DNA of 64,000 nucleotides from Trema orientale (Eukaryota > Streptophyta > Magnoliopsida > Rosales > Cannabaceae): positions 189,212 to 253,211 of the forward strand of contig JXTC01000399.1 of assembly GCA_002914845.1 (NCBI GenBank), given 5' to 3'. The first letter of the stretch is position 1, and every line of letters starts with the position of its first letter. The notes beneath the pieces are model-generated. The model saw nothing but the letters and a program-made list of their open reading frames with translations, was not told the origin of the DNA and ran no database searches. The position numbers were made by a program, and so were the translations under genes. Shown here piece after piece: positions 23,801 to 38,800 of this stretch.

Positions 23801-26800
23801 CAGTTCTTGATGAAATTTTAGATGTGTGTGTTAGTTGTAATATTCAGAGACTTATGTCCTACATGTGTTTACCTATGTTCATATATGCAGTAGATGGAGA
23901 AATAACATCATTATAGTATTTTACTTCTGCATCCTTTGGTGCTCATTAGTTTATTCATTGTGATGTTTCGAAGGGTTACCCGGAAATTGAGGTACTATCC
24001 TAAAGATTATGTCCAAGATTTTATGGCGGAAGCAGTATCCTTCCTCTTCAGGAATGCACCTTTTGATCAGCTAAAAATTGGTATATATCTATCCTGACCT
24101 GTTATTTTACATCTAGCTATTTGTTTTTTTGACATAAATAAACACGGGAAAGAAAATTGCTTTTCATATGAATCTGTATGCAAACCTTGACAGAATTTTA
24201 AAGCTGAATGAAGTTAATGTTTTATGCATACATTATCCAGGGATGTTAAATTTCAAAACTCAAGGTTCTTGTACCAATTTTCCGTGTTCAGGTTAATCTT
24301 GATTGTTAGGTTTTCTAAGAAAAATTAGAATGATCTGATGTGACTAAGCTTTTTATGGCCACCATAAGGGAGTTAGTACATGTTTAATTTGGTTTGCTTG
24401 TATTTTTTTCTTTTTTTTTTCCCTTTTTTTACTTGAATGTGGTACACCCAACTGGTCAGATGATATTGATGATAGTGGCAATAAAGTTTTAGTTCAACTC
24501 TTTAGAAAGTGTGGTTTTGTGAGAATTCATTTCTGTCTTAGGTAATTGGTACGATTATTTTTTTTTGATAACAACAGGTATCTGGAAGGTCATACTTGAA
24601 GTTGTAAAGAAACCTGAAATAGATACCATAAAGTACGGAGTCAGTGCTTTACTTTGCCATGTCATGAGAGGAACCTCATCAAGGCTCCATTCTAAAGCAG
24701 ATAGAGTATTGCAGTTATTGATGAGCAATTCAATACTTTGTTATGAAAATAAATCCACCGAAGGTAAGCATTTCTCTAAGCTAGAACCTTTGTTAACCTC
24801 TTATAGTATTATTCATTTATGTGTTTCATAATTTCATTCCAAGACATTTATTGTTTTCTCTTGATATCTAACATTAAATGTAATTGTTAAAATATGAGTT
24901 ACTTTGACTTTGGAATTGATGATTTTGTTTGCTTTAGTTGATATTTTGTTTTCTGACGAATTCTTTTACATAATCTATCAACGTATTACTGAAGAGTTAC
25001 GTAGGTTTACTAGAGTATTAACAATTAACATATGCAAATGCATGTGTAAAATGAAAAATATCTTGTTAATTGTTAAAATAATCAAGTTTTACGTAGGAAA
25101 CCTTACCAAGTTTTATCTCCAGGTTGGTGTGTGGTGTGTAAAAAGGATGTTGAATCTTTGAATCACTTGTTTCTGCATTGTGAATTTTCTCTAAATTTAT
25201 GGATTAAAATTCTAAAGGAGTTTGGAAGGAGCTGGGTGGTTCCTAAGGATTGTCAAAATTTGTTAAGAATTGGGCAAGGCCTGCATCTCAATCGAAGAGG
25301 AAGAATTCTCTGGAAGGTGGCTATTCTAGCAGGTCTATGGGGTATTTGGCTTGAAAGTAATAGGAGGATTTTCGAGGGAGAGATAGATTGCTTGGAAGCT
25401 TTGTGGGATAGGATCAGATTTTGGGTAGCTACTTGGTTGTATGATGTAAAAGATTTTAGTAGCTTTTCCTTTTCTGTCATGGTTAGGGAGTGGAGTCTGG
25501 TGTTGTGATCCGGTTTCTTTGTGGATGTCTTATCTACTTTCTTTGTATTTCTTTCTCTGTTAATATAATGTTCGTTTCTTATAAAAAAAAATTGTTAAAA
25601 TAATCAAGATCATTTACAATTCAAATAAAAGTACGAAAAGTAAATGGCTAGAAAATTTAATCAGAGGAGTCATTTTCATATGTAATTTTAGTAGTATCTT
25701 CTTAGACGGTCAGAGAAATTTGGATAAAGTACTCTAGGAAGTTTTGTTGGGGTTTTAAGTGCTTATACACCATTTTACCCTTTCCATTATTCTCTTGTCA
25801 TTTTCTTTCATAAAGTAGAATACTTAAAGGATGTTGTGATTTATCTAAAAGACAAGCTAAAAAACAGTGCAATAGTTGGATGAGGTTGTGTTTTCTGTGG
25901 AAAACTAAAGCTCCATTTGAGGGGTCATACCAAAATAAAGGAATTGGCTTAATATAGTAGTACATGTATGTAACTATCTACGATTCAATGGTCCAGATTT
26001 AATTTCTTCTTTTATTGATATTGTGAGGACCACTGAAAGAAGCATGGACATAAACTAAATGCTTTATAGAAAATGCTAGGAACAAAATTTGAGAGGCACA
26101 TTAGGACATGTTTAGGATTCACACTTATTGAGGAATCCTAAACATGCTGGAACTAATGCTCTAAGAACAAAATTTGAAAATGCTTTACGTAATATGTGAC
26201 ATGTTTAGGATTCACACTCGTTGAGGAAGGCGCATTAGGATCTTCCTTACTACTCTTATACAAAGAAAACTAGTTTGGGTTGCACATCATTAATAGTTTT
26301 AGCAAATTCTTAAGTTTCATTTAAGATTTTGATATGGAAGATACTGTAGTCATCTCCTGGGTCAGTGTTGTCCTTGTGTTCGGGGGGATAGATACAATGT
26401 ATATTCCTTGAGTTTCGCAAAACAGATAATGAGAATCCAGTTGTGAGAAAGGTGGCAATAGATTGGGTGGGTGGAAGAGGGTGTTCTTATGTGGGGGAAG
26501 ATTAACGTTGATTGAATCAGTACTTTTTGCTATTCAAACTTACTACCTCTCCTTATTCTGAATTCCAGTGGGTGCGGCTAAGGAGTTGTAGAAGTTTGTG
26601 AGATATTTTCTATGGAGTGGGGGTGATGGTGAAAAATCTGATCATCTGTGGCTTGGGAGGAAGTTTGTCTCTCTAAGACTAAAGAAGGTTTGGGAATTGG
26701 GAATTTGTTTCTAAGATATAAAGCTTTGATTCTTGGTTGTGGAGGTTTCCCCAAGAGCAGGGTTCTTTATGGCACAAGGTGACTAAAAGCAAATGTGGTC

Positions 26801-29800
26801 CTGATTCGAAAAATTGGGACTCGAGATTGGCACTTAGAACCACTTATTGTAGTCCATGGAAATTTATTGCTGCATAAATTAATGTGTTTCTTAAATTGGA
26901 GGTTTCGAAGGTGCACAACGGTGGCAATATTAGATTTTTGGAGGATGTATGGTGGGGTGAGGAGGCCTTTTTAACCAGGTTTCAAGCTTTGTACATGTTG
27001 TCATCTTTTCATAATGGTAAACTTTCAGAATTCTGTGTAGGCCAAGAAGTTGATTCTTGGCACAATGTGGGTAGGATTCCTCATTTTTAGAGATATTAAT
27101 GATAGAGGTGGATGAAATGTTAGAGTTGTTGCGGTATGACCTTAGAAGATAGAAGGGAATCTCTTTCGAATAAGAATGGAGGTTTTTCTTGTAAATCTTG
27201 TTTCATTAATTTGTAAGAATTGGATGTTTTTGCTGACTTTGTGCCATATCAATTTGTCTGGAAGTCTCCGATTTGTACCAAAATCAAAGTCTTTGGGTGG
27301 TTGGTTGCTTTAGGGAAAATTAATACTCAATATATGACTCAAAGGAGAAGGCCCTATCAAGTTCTTTCCCCCAGTTGGTTTGTGTTGTGTAGAAGTTGTG
27401 AAAAAGATATTGATCATTTGCTTATTCACTGTAGCTTTGTTTTGAATCTATGGTGGAGGCTATTGAGGGAATTTAATTCCTTTTGGGTTATCCCTAGAAC
27501 AATCTCTCTGGCTTGAGGGAATTTAGTTCCTTTTGGGTTATCCCTAGAACAAGCTCTGGCTTGTTTTCTGACCATGCGAGATTTGTTGGGGGTAGATTGA
27601 GAAAAGTCTTATGGAATGTTTTTGTTGTGGCTATACTTTGGACTGTGTGGTGCGAAAGAAATTAAAGAATTTTTGAAGACTTCTTTTCCTTGGAGGAGGA
27701 GATATGGGATAAATTTTGGGTGGCTATTTGGCAGAAAAATGCTAAAGAGTTCAAAAGTTTTGCTCTTTCAGATTTATTGAGAGTTTGGGAATTGTTAGTT
27801 TAACTGGGGGTTTCTGTTGTATTATTTTCAGATTTTTTTTTTTTTTTTTTGTTTTTTAAGAAAATTATGTGAGGATCTTTGCTATTTTCGTCAAAATCTA
27901 TATGTTATACCTATAATTTTTTATTAGGAAAAAAAGAAAAAAAAAGGAGAAAATAAGAATCCATTCTGCCAGAAATACAAACCACATTCCCTTAAAGGGA
28001 TACTTCTTATCTGTTTAGCTATAATCTGGGGTATATCTGTATTTTCCAAATGACAGGAAAATGTTGTATTTGGTTAAATCCATGTGATTGTTTTGTATTT
28101 CCATTTTTTATTCTGTGCTTAGTATCTTTTTCTTCTTCTTCCCCCCCCCCCACATCCCCTTCCCTTTTCTCAATCGTTGTTGATACCAATTTCAATATGT
28201 CAGTTTCTCTTGTCTCTTTTCTTCTTATTTCATATTAATATTTCACATTATAATGGCTACTGATATGTCCATCGATTTTATGAGTAACTTTTGGAAGTCT
28301 TACAGTTCTCTCTCTCTCACAGGTTCAGACACTATTGTCAATGGCAAAAAGGAAAAAAAAGGTTCAAACACTATTGTTGAAGTTTTGATTCTCACGTTTC
28401 AAAGATTATGTGAGATAATCGAGCCCAAAGAGTTGAATTTGATGTGGAAATTCCTGTATACGGAAATAACTGATTCTATTAAAAATAAGTGTCTTGCTCG
28501 ATTAAGTCACCTGTTATCACTGCTAATATCTACACTTCAGATTGATGATGGGAGAAGTGTTTCTGGTGAGTGATAAAATTTTTTAGTTTGTTATTTTATT
28601 CTAATTAGGGTTAGTTACGTTTTTATACATTGCATTTTGACTATTTGTTCAATTTATACCTTGTGTTTTGGTTATTATCAACATTGACCTTCAGATTTGA
28701 AACTTATATCAAATTTATACCTTCTTTGAATCAAAAACCAATTTTGACCATTGATTTTACCAAAATATTCTTTTAAACTTTAAGTATATATATATATATA
28801 TTTTAATACTTAACTTAAATGTAAAAATAATTAAAATTAATAGCTAAAAGAACAAATATTAAAAAGACTTTTTAAAAAATGTAAAAACTTACAATAATTA
28901 GATATTATCTGTAAATTTTTTTATCAATTTTATGTAAGTTTCAAATTTGACCTCTTTTAAAATATATATTTAAACGTCTATGGGTATTTTGATAATTGTA
29001 ATGGTAAAAATTGGTGGATGACCCATAGAGGGTATAAATTTGTTACAAATTCTAAATCTAAAGGTCAATATTGATAATAATCAAAATGCAAGCTATAAAC
29101 TGAATAAACAGTCAAAATGCAATTTATAAAAATGTAATTATCCCTTCTAATTATTGTGTTTTCTTATTTTCCAGTAATTGATTGGTTTGGTTCTTGACTA
29201 CTGACTTATACCTTGCAATGTTTCATAGATTACCGACCAATGATTGATGTTGTGGCGAATCTTTTACAAACATTGATCTTACCTACTGGTATCACAACTG
29301 AGGATAATTTGCCTGAAATATTTGATAAGGTTCTAGAGTTGATGATTTGCACTCTTGATGTGCTGCACAATTATGATGATACGTCAACCATCTCCGATTG
29401 TTCATTGAAATGGGCACCAGTATTTGAGTTAAAGAGCTCCAGGTATTTCCTTAATTCAGTCTTGAGCGTAGCTACTATTATTTTGTGTATTATATTTTCC
29501 GAGTTATTTTTTTTATGGTAATTTTTTGACATTTTTATTCTGGGGCTTCAGTTTGTTGAAATTTGTTGAGAAAGTACTAGTGAAGGATCCTTCCATATTG
29601 AATTTCTTCCAGGTTAATATATTAAGGTAATTTCATGTGTTAATTATTTCTGGGATGTGTCTAAAGTTTTTTGTCTGGGACAGTTTTCTAACTCTTTTTG
29701 TTTGAGTTTCAGCGCCTTGAATGATTTAATAGAAACTTCACCAAAAGAAGTAGTATACCTATTACTTTCCTTATTTGAGAGGCAAAGCATAGAGGAGAAA

Positions 29801-32800
29801 AGATTTAATTTCTCAGATGGAACTTTTAAAGGACTTCCGAAGATTCAAGATTTTCTGCGCACAGAAATAGAAAATGCTGTATCTTGTGATTCATCATCTA
29901 CTCGACTTCACGGAAATGACTTAGATCTGTTGTGGGGTACTGTCAATTGTTTTCCGTACTTCGTAGATCTCGAAGCAGATTCATCCCTGCTTGCTGATTT
30001 CATAGATGCACTTGATAAGTGTCTAGTGTCTGAACCTGGTACTTCTTCTTTCATTATTAATTTAAATTTGTTTCTATTTATGTGTGAGATCCCTGGTGAC
30101 CTGCCTTGTCCTCTCTTCAATGAGTTAATTCAACATTGTTGCACGCTAGATCAAGCTTAGTGCAACAAAGACCAGTTAGAAATGATATATATTGTTATAT
30201 ATACTATTCTATTTTTTGATAATTGAGGGAAAGGACAAATTTAACTTCAACTTGTTAGGCCAGAATTGCTTTTGGCATCACATTGTCTCTATTAAAACTT
30301 GTGCCTTTGTGATATTCCTATGATTTACCAAATCATTTGAAAGTGATTTCTTATTTACGTTTATGGTTTGTATGTATCTTAATTTCTGTCACTATGTGTC
30401 TCAATCAATGTCATCTTGTCTTATGCCTTTGCCGACATAACCAGTCTCACTTCCTATTAGATTTAAGATTTTGGGATTAGTGGTTCTCTAACAAGCCATA
30501 TGATTTTCTTTCAGACAGTGTTGCTGGTTTTCCTAAACATGTTTTGCAAAGCGTAATTGGTGCTGCTATAAGTTCCTATTCCAAATTGCACTATCGCAGG
30601 AACGACAATTTTGAGGAAACAAGCAGATTTTTACATCTTGCAAGAAGGCACAAATCGAGTTCTCATATATTATCTGCTGTTGCTGATTTTTTGGATTCCA
30701 TATATGGGTAAGCTGATATGCATTGTTTGTTCAAATTTATTTAATGTCTTGTTCTAAATTGTGTTGCTTGATGACTGTTGGCTATTTTCAAGCACAACAT
30801 TTTTTTAAATCCTTCTCCAATCATATAAATTATAGGTCAATGATGGAAGCAAACTGCATCTCTCGAACATATCATCCGGAACTTAAAGCGGACAAGACTG
30901 ACGATGCATTAAGTATATTTGCTGATAATTTGCACCACTCAGAGAAGGGGGTTCGTGTTGCAGCTCTTAGAATACTCTGCCACTATGAACCTTTAGTTTG
31001 TGATATTTCCACAGACGAGCCGGTTCAGAAGAAACTGAAAACTGAATCTTCTCAGACTTGCCATACAGATAGCCAGAGCTTTAATGTATGATTGTTTATG
31101 GTCTTGCCGGTTTGATGTTTGAATCATGATCTAATTCGGACAATCTAATTCTAAGTTTCTTTGATATATCAGGTTCTGCAGCACCTTCTGTCAATTGAGA
31201 CAACTCCTCTTTCAGTCTCTACCTTCAGGACAGTAACACTGTTAATCTCTAAAGTACATACAGCCCTCTCTGCTGGAAGGATTGCTGAAGCTTATGTGCC
31301 TGTTCTCTTGAATGGAATGATTGGTGTCTTTCATAACCGTTTTAGCTACATTTGGAACCCAGCATGTGAGTGTCTTGCAGTCTCAGTAAGCAATCATGTG
31401 GGGCTAGTATGGGAAAGATTCCTTAATTATTTTGCACAAATTCTCTCCACATTCCAGGCATCAAATGGTCAAATTGATAAAATGAATGCCGAATCCTCCA
31501 GCAATCCAAGTGGTATGTCACAGTGTTTATTCATGCTATATATGCATATTTTTTTTCTGTATGGTTTCTTATGCTTATATGGTGCACTGCTCACATTGAT
31601 TGCACTTATTTTTATTGTTCAGTGTTCTTACTTTCTTTGTAAGAATTTTCAGTGTTCATTCTTTTTCATAAGAATTTTCCGGTGCTCTTATAACAATCCT
31701 TTATCAAACGTACGGAGAAAATAATATTTGGATTTTACTTTTGCTTGTTACTATTACCAAGAATCACAACCATTGTTTTTTTACCCCAGAAATTCCTTAA
31801 ACTAGCACTGCAAACTCGAGTTTGAAACTTTCTGTTGGTAATTTTTTCTGTAGAACTTTTTGCTTTTCAATAGTTTGATTTCAATCTTGGACTTCTGCTC
31901 CATGGCACTTACAAGTTTCTGGAAAATTCAGATTACTGATTCTTAATATTTTCTTTACAAGTTCNCCTCTCTCCTTTTTGTTTGTCTCTGGTAGCTCTTG
32001 CTGAACGCTTTAAACTGTTTGTCACTCCTGCTTCTGATAGCACACCATTGACAACGGTAATAACCTTGTTGCTCCAATCATTACAAAGAATTCCAACATT
32101 TGTTGATTCTCGGTCTCGAGATATTGTTCCTTTGCTTTTGAAGTTTTTGGGCTACGATTTCAGTGAGCTGATAAGGTGATTAATGCTTCTTCATATGCTT
32201 TTGGTTAATTTTTTATTTATATGGAGGTTTAACTTGCTTTTGTAAACTCTGATTGTAGTGTGGGATCATTCAATTCACTTGTTTGTGGAGGCAAAGAGTG
32301 GAAGAGTATCTTAAAAGAATGGTTAAATTTGCTGAAATTGATGCGGAACCTTAAGTCCTTTTATCGAAATCAATTCCTTAAAGATGTACTGGAAAATAGG
32401 TTTGTACATGATGTATTTTTGATGTCGATTTTGGTGGTAAAAGACCTTTTGGTATATTATGTGTTTATAGAGTTTTACGATGCATGGCTGAATTTCTTTG
32501 GTGTTCTTACCAGGCTTCTAGATGCAAATGATCCTGAGATACAGACGAAGGTTCTTGATTGCCTGTTGATCTGGAAAGATGATTTCCTGTTACCTTATGA
32601 TCAGCACCTGAAAAACTTGCTTAGCTTCAATAGCTTCAGAGAGGAACTAACCACATGGAGTTTAACTAGAGAATCTAAGCTCATTGAAGAACACCACAGA
32701 GCTTACCTTGTACCTATAGTTATCCGTCTTCTGATGCCGAAAGTCAGGAAGCTGAAGAAGCATGCCTCACGAAAGGTACATTCATTTTTGAACAGCAAAC

Positions 32801-35800
32801 AATGAAGCATTTCAAAATTCAAAGTTTTTAACAGATATCTTTTGTGTCCTTTTCTTTTCCCGGAAGATATATATCAGCACACATCATTAATGTAAGGGAA
32901 GTAATGTTTTGAACTGTCTGTGCAATGTATTCTAATCCGCTTCTATTATCTATCCTCTGGAAATTTCTGGGTTCTTGTTTGTCCTGTGTTTTTTATTACA
33001 CCACCCTTTTTTTTTCATCTTGTCCTAATCCAGTAAATTGATGATATTTTCTGTTGTGGACAGCATGCAAGCGTAAATTATCGAAAGGCGGTTCTCGGTT
33101 TCATAGCTCAACTTGATGTTGATGAGCTCCCTCTATTCTTTGCGTTGTTAATGAAGCCTCTGCAAATTATTACATCAGGAAGTGATGGTACATCTGACTG
33201 GTTTTGGACTTCGTCCAGAAGCTCTATAGACAGGTTTCAAGCTTCAAATTTTCTGAAGTATTTCACTGTGGATAATATAACAGCCCTGTCATGGAAGAAA
33301 AGAAATGGTTTTCTTCATGTGATTGAAGATGTTTTTGTAGTTTTTGATGAATTGCGGATCAAGCCTTTTCTTAGTTTTCTAATGGGGTGTGTTGTTCGGA
33401 TATTGGAGAGCTGCACTTATAGTCTTGGTGGTGTGAAGGGAAATAGTTCTTCTTTGGATGAAAGTGAAAACAGTTCCAGCCCAGCAAGTAAACAAAGTCA
33501 AAAGAGTTTGGATCGGTCTTCGCTTGAGAAAGAAAGCACGGAAAGAAATACTGTCCTGGTAACTGTTTTACCATTTTGAAGGAACCATTTGATTTTTAGT
33601 TGTTTGATTGGTCTGCCAAAATGGCTTCTCCTATTGTCTTATTTTTCTTGTTAGATGGGATGTCTGAGAATTATTATTATTATTTTTCTTCATTTTCAAT
33701 AAGCTAATGCTCAAGGAAGTTGATATTTATAATTGGTGGATATTCATGGAAAATGGTCATGTATCTGTCTTTTGTGGTCAGATTCATCTGTTATTGAGTT
33801 TCTAACTGAGAAATGTTTGAATCTGATTAGACATCATCCGAATGTATATAGAGTGGTGTGAACATTCTAGATTCCAAAAGCAAAAAGAACATTGTAATAT
33901 CTATAGGACAAGTTTACAGATTTGACATCGCTCTCTTCGAAATATGAGGTAGTGCATTAGTATTAAGGTTCCCACTTCTGACGTGATCGAACAAAGTGGT
34001 GATTACCTAGTGTCCAATCTGCCAGGTTTTTTCATAATAAGAAATGTCTACAATTACAAGCGACTAGTATTCACATATATTTACCACTAAAAATATCTTC
34101 ATAATAGTCTCATCAGATTCTAGTATGTATTTTTGATGTACCTAGGATAGCTGAATTTCATCTTTGCTTTTTCCTCTCTGGTTTATGTTTTACCTGTGTT
34201 ATTGATTACGTGGCCTGCTATGTTTACTTCTTATAGTCTATTGCACCAAGAACTGAACTCTTGTGGTACCATATTTCATTGTATTACCTGTAAATCTAGT
34301 ATTCTACAAACTATTGAAGCTTTTTAAAGAAAAACTATTGTTTGTGCAGACCATCTCAGCTCTGAAGCAGTTCAAGGATTTGAGGTCCTTATGCCTGAAA
34401 ATTGTTTCTCATGTTCTCAATAAGTATGAAGATCGTGACTTTGGTTATGAGTTCTGGGACCGTTTCTTTGAGTCAGTGAAGCCTTTGGTTGAAAGTTTCA
34501 AGCAGGAGGGTTCTAGCGGTGAAAAACCTAGTTCACTCTTTTCTTGCTTTGTTGCAATGACTAGAAGTCAGAAACTTGTGCCACTGCTGTGCCGGGAGAA
34601 GAATCTTGTTCCTGACATATTCTCAATTCTAACTGTTCCATCAGCATCTGAAGCTATTTTAAGATGTGTTCTTAAGTTCATTGAGAACCTTTTGAATCTA
34701 GACAGTGAATTGGATAATGATGATGTGAAGAGAGTTCTACTTCCGAACCTTGAGGCACTTATTAGTAGCCTGCATGGTTTTTTTCAAAGCGAAAGTGCAA
34801 CCAAGAGGTATGACATTCCTTGTTTGATAACTATAGAAATAAATATAGTCAGGTTGCAGTAGGCGCGTCTTATGGCATATATAAAGGCTGTTTACTTATA
34901 ACTTAATGGAAAGTATGATAAGACAGGCTGTTTACCTATATAAAGGTTGTTTGCATGTAGCGTGATGAAAGTCTTCCAAATCCTTTGTAGTCTTTGGGCA
35001 TTTGAAAACATCCATGCAAGTTTTGAGACAGCACAATTCTAGCTATTTTGCATGCTTACAGACTTAGCATTGAGAATCCCAGTCTATGTTATACTTACAA
35101 TTCTCTTTTGAGCCACTTACAAACTTTCAGCTATTGCTGCATCTTTCATATTTTTTATTCGGGTTTGATAAAACATACTCCCCTGCCCCATTCTTCTGAC
35201 GTCAGCTTTCTCCCTATCTCTGGGTTCCTTTTAACACATATTTGATGTTGATATGGTCCTAATGGTTCCGCTTTTGCTGTTTTGATGTTCCAGGAAATTG
35301 GTCAAATGCCCTGGGGAAACAGAGATAAGAATTTTTAAGTTATTGTCCAAGTATGTAAAGGATCCATTGCCAGCCAGGAAATTCATTGACATTCTGCTCC
35401 CCTTTTTAGCGAAGGGAGTTCAAAATTCGGGTTAGTATCTTGAAGTTCTGATATTTGAGGTTTTTAGGAAATATTTCTTGATTCGTGAAAGTTTACTTTT
35501 GGCTTGCAGATGTTTGTCGTGAAGCTGTGCAAGTCATAAAGGGTATTATACCTATACTAGGAAGTGAGATCACAACAACAATCCTGAGTGCTATATCTCC
35601 ATTGTTTGTTTCTGGGGAACGGGATATGCGGATATGTCTCTGTGATCTTCTTGAAACTCTCGCTCAAGTGGATCCTTCTATAGATGTTGCGGTAATGCTT
35701 GTTCATTTCTTTTCTTCAACAAGGGATTACTTTTGATGGGGCTTCTTGATTCCCTAGTTTTTGTATTGCTACTGTTCTTCTAATTGTCACATGGAATGCA

Positions 35801-38800
35801 GGCAAAACTTGTGCGTGACTTGAATGCAACCTCTGCTATGGAAGTGGGTGCCCTTGATTATGACACCATAATCAATTCTTATGAAAGGATCAATGCCAAT
35901 TTCTTCTATACTGTTCAAGAGGATCAAACATTACTTATTTTGTCTCATTGTGTGTATGACATGTCATCTGAAGAGTTAATCTTAAGGCATAGCGCTTATA
36001 GGTTGTTACTCTCGTTCGTTGAATTTGCTGCCCTAGTTCTCAGTGTAGTAGAGAATAACCTTGAAATGCCCCATTCAAGGACAACTGGTGATGGTTATTG
36101 GACAGGAGGATCCATCAAGCGCATTATAAGCAAGTTTCTCTTGAAGCATCTTGGAAATGCAATGAAGGGAGAAGCTTCTGTAAAAAAGGTATGAAGAATT
36201 GTTTAGCCTTCTTCTATATTAACGTGTTCTATTACTAGAGAACCTTTTATTAGTCTATAGACATGTGCAGAAAGGTCTCTGCAGACATCTAAAATTTGTA
36301 TCTATAACATCGTAGTACTTAACATTATCACGGTTTTTATGATAAATTGATGTTTCAGGAATGGATTAATTTACTACGAGAAATGGTGTTGAAACTTCCA
36401 AATGTGGCAAACCTGAATTCCTTGGAGGGTCTTTGTGATGAAGACGCTGAAATTGATTTTTTCAACAATATCATTCACTTACAGGTGATATTTTATTTCA
36501 CTGTCTTCTAGGGCTCTTAACATGGTTTATTCTTTTCTGATAGAAAAGGAAAAAAAAATTGTGTGTCCTGTATTACTTATTGAAGCTGTTTTGTTTCTCA
36601 ATGTCTTTAATGATCAGCTGGTGCCTGATGGTCAGTTCTAATGAAATTGATTGTTCTTAAGAGAAATCGTGGAAATCAAACTTTTTTCCCTTTAATTTAA
36701 TACTCGTGTAAATTATACCTAGTATTGGTAGGATATATATGCCAGTGTAAGCACCAAGATATGTCATATGTGACTGTATTTATGTATATCCGTCGATAGA
36801 ATTTGGTAGAGCCCTCTAATATATTCTTATTTTACCATCAGTTTCTCTTGTTGGAGATAGCTAAAATGCATTATCTATCATGATATTGATGGTTATAACA
36901 GGATTAAATTCTCGCACTATAGTTATATACTTTCAGAAACAATCACCAGCAAGAAACTATATAAACAAAGTTAGTTGTTGATCTTGTACTACTATTATTT
37001 TTTATGAAATTAGCAATTCAACAAGAAAAGCATCGTGTATGGTTTTTCCATTTGTAATTGAGACTTGAGATCAATCCGGCTTGCTCAAGTATTCTCATCA
37101 TTGTTGTTGCTAGTTTGTTGAAGCTTCCATTTTGCTCTCATATTATATAAATATATAATACATAGAAATGGGAATTTTTAGATCAAGCAGCTTGGGCTTT
37201 TTTTTTTTCTTTTTCAGTCTTGTAACCTTTTATGGCAACTTGTGTTTTTAATACTATTTTTTTTTTTTAAATGTTCTGAACTTCCACACGTATTAGTAGA
37301 GGATATCATGGACATGTCTTCTATTATCTTATTTCTGTTTTTTTTTTTCTTTCCATATTTTTAAATAGTTATTGTTAGCTCCCTATAAATTGGTTTATAC
37401 AATTTTTCTTGACGAACAACAGGCCTTAGGCACGTGCGCTCCAGACCAATATATGCATATATATATATATGGAGGATTTCTCAATGGTTTCAATTATTTT
37501 GTGACCATAAATGGATACTAAAAAAAATATTGATAGCATTGAATTTTTTTGGCCAACCACCAAACTAATTATCCAACCACCAAACTAATTATAACCATAA
37601 GATATAGATCTAACGGCTTAAACCATTGTAACCATTTATGGGTAAATATTGTTGTAATCATTTAAATCAAACCCATATATATATGGTTGCCAATCCAGTA
37701 GGTTTTTTTTTTTTTCCTTTTATTTATCTATGTGTAGGTATTTTTTTTTTAGCCATTGGATCATCATTTAATGGTGATCCAACGGCTATAATGATGTGCA
37801 TGAAAAGACGTGCATCATTAATGCTATTTTTCTCTCTTACTTTTTAATATAAAAAAATGTGCAAAAAAATTTTTCATTGGCCAAATTGATACCTATGCAT
37901 AGGTTAAAAAAAAAAATACCTACTGGATTGGTGCCCTATATATATCTATTTATATGTAACTAATTTATTTATTTATTTATTTTTGCCTGCAGAGGCATAG
38001 AAGAGCAAGAGCATTGTTACGGTTCAGGAATGCTATCAGTTCTAGCCCTATTCCGGAGGTAACATTTCAAAATATTATTGAATTTCGGTTTTCCAAACCT
38101 TTTTACTGAGTCACTGATATATATATATATATTTATTTTCTCTTGTTGCTTTTTACTTACAGGGGATAATAAATAAAGTGTTTGTACCACTCTTTTTCAA
38201 TATGCTATTTGAAGTACAGGAAGGAAAGGGAGAACATGTTAGAAACGCATGTATAGAGGCCCTTGCTTCAATTTCTGGCCAAATGAAATGGGATTCCTAT
38301 TATTCTCTGTTAATGAGATGCTTTAATGAGATAAACTTGAATCCTGATAAGCAGAAGAGTTTATTACGGCTAATTTGCTTTATTTTGGACCAGTTCCATT
38401 TTTCAGTCCCTACATACTCATGTGACAATGCTTTTGATTCTGAGACCGTTGTCTCAGGTTCTTTAAATACATTACGCAAGTGTAGTAGTTCTGCTATGGT
38501 GTCTGGGATACATACTTGTCTTCAGAAAGCTGTACTGCCAAAGATACAAAAGTTACTAGATTCTGATTCTGATAAGATTAACGTTAACATCAGCCTTGCA
38601 GCACTTAAGATATTAAAGTTGCTTCCAGGAGACATAATGGACTCCCAGCTTCCTAGTATCGTTCACCGCATTTCAAACTTTCTGAAGAATCGTTTAGAAA
38701 GCATACGTGATGAAGCTAGGTCTGCTCTGGCTGCCTGTTTGAAGGAGCTTGGGCTGGAATACTTGCAGTTTTTAGTCAGGGTTCTGCGGGGTACATTAAA

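Noticed and set aside
25131-25508. Open frame of 125 codons as an extra UTP20 exon or separate gene
   Set aside because: It encodes an L1 LINE zinc-binding domain and lies between target-site duplications.
29613-29626. Ending UTP20 exon 11 at the CAG|GTTAAT donor (29612)
   Set aside because: The next exon would then read into an immediate TGA. Using 29626 keeps the frame.
30039-30160. Apparent early stop of the UTP20 frame after ...LIQHCCTLDQA
   Set aside because: This is intron sequence read past a donor at 30039 (CCTG|GTACTT). The next exon at 30515 continues in phase as SVAGFPKHVLQ.
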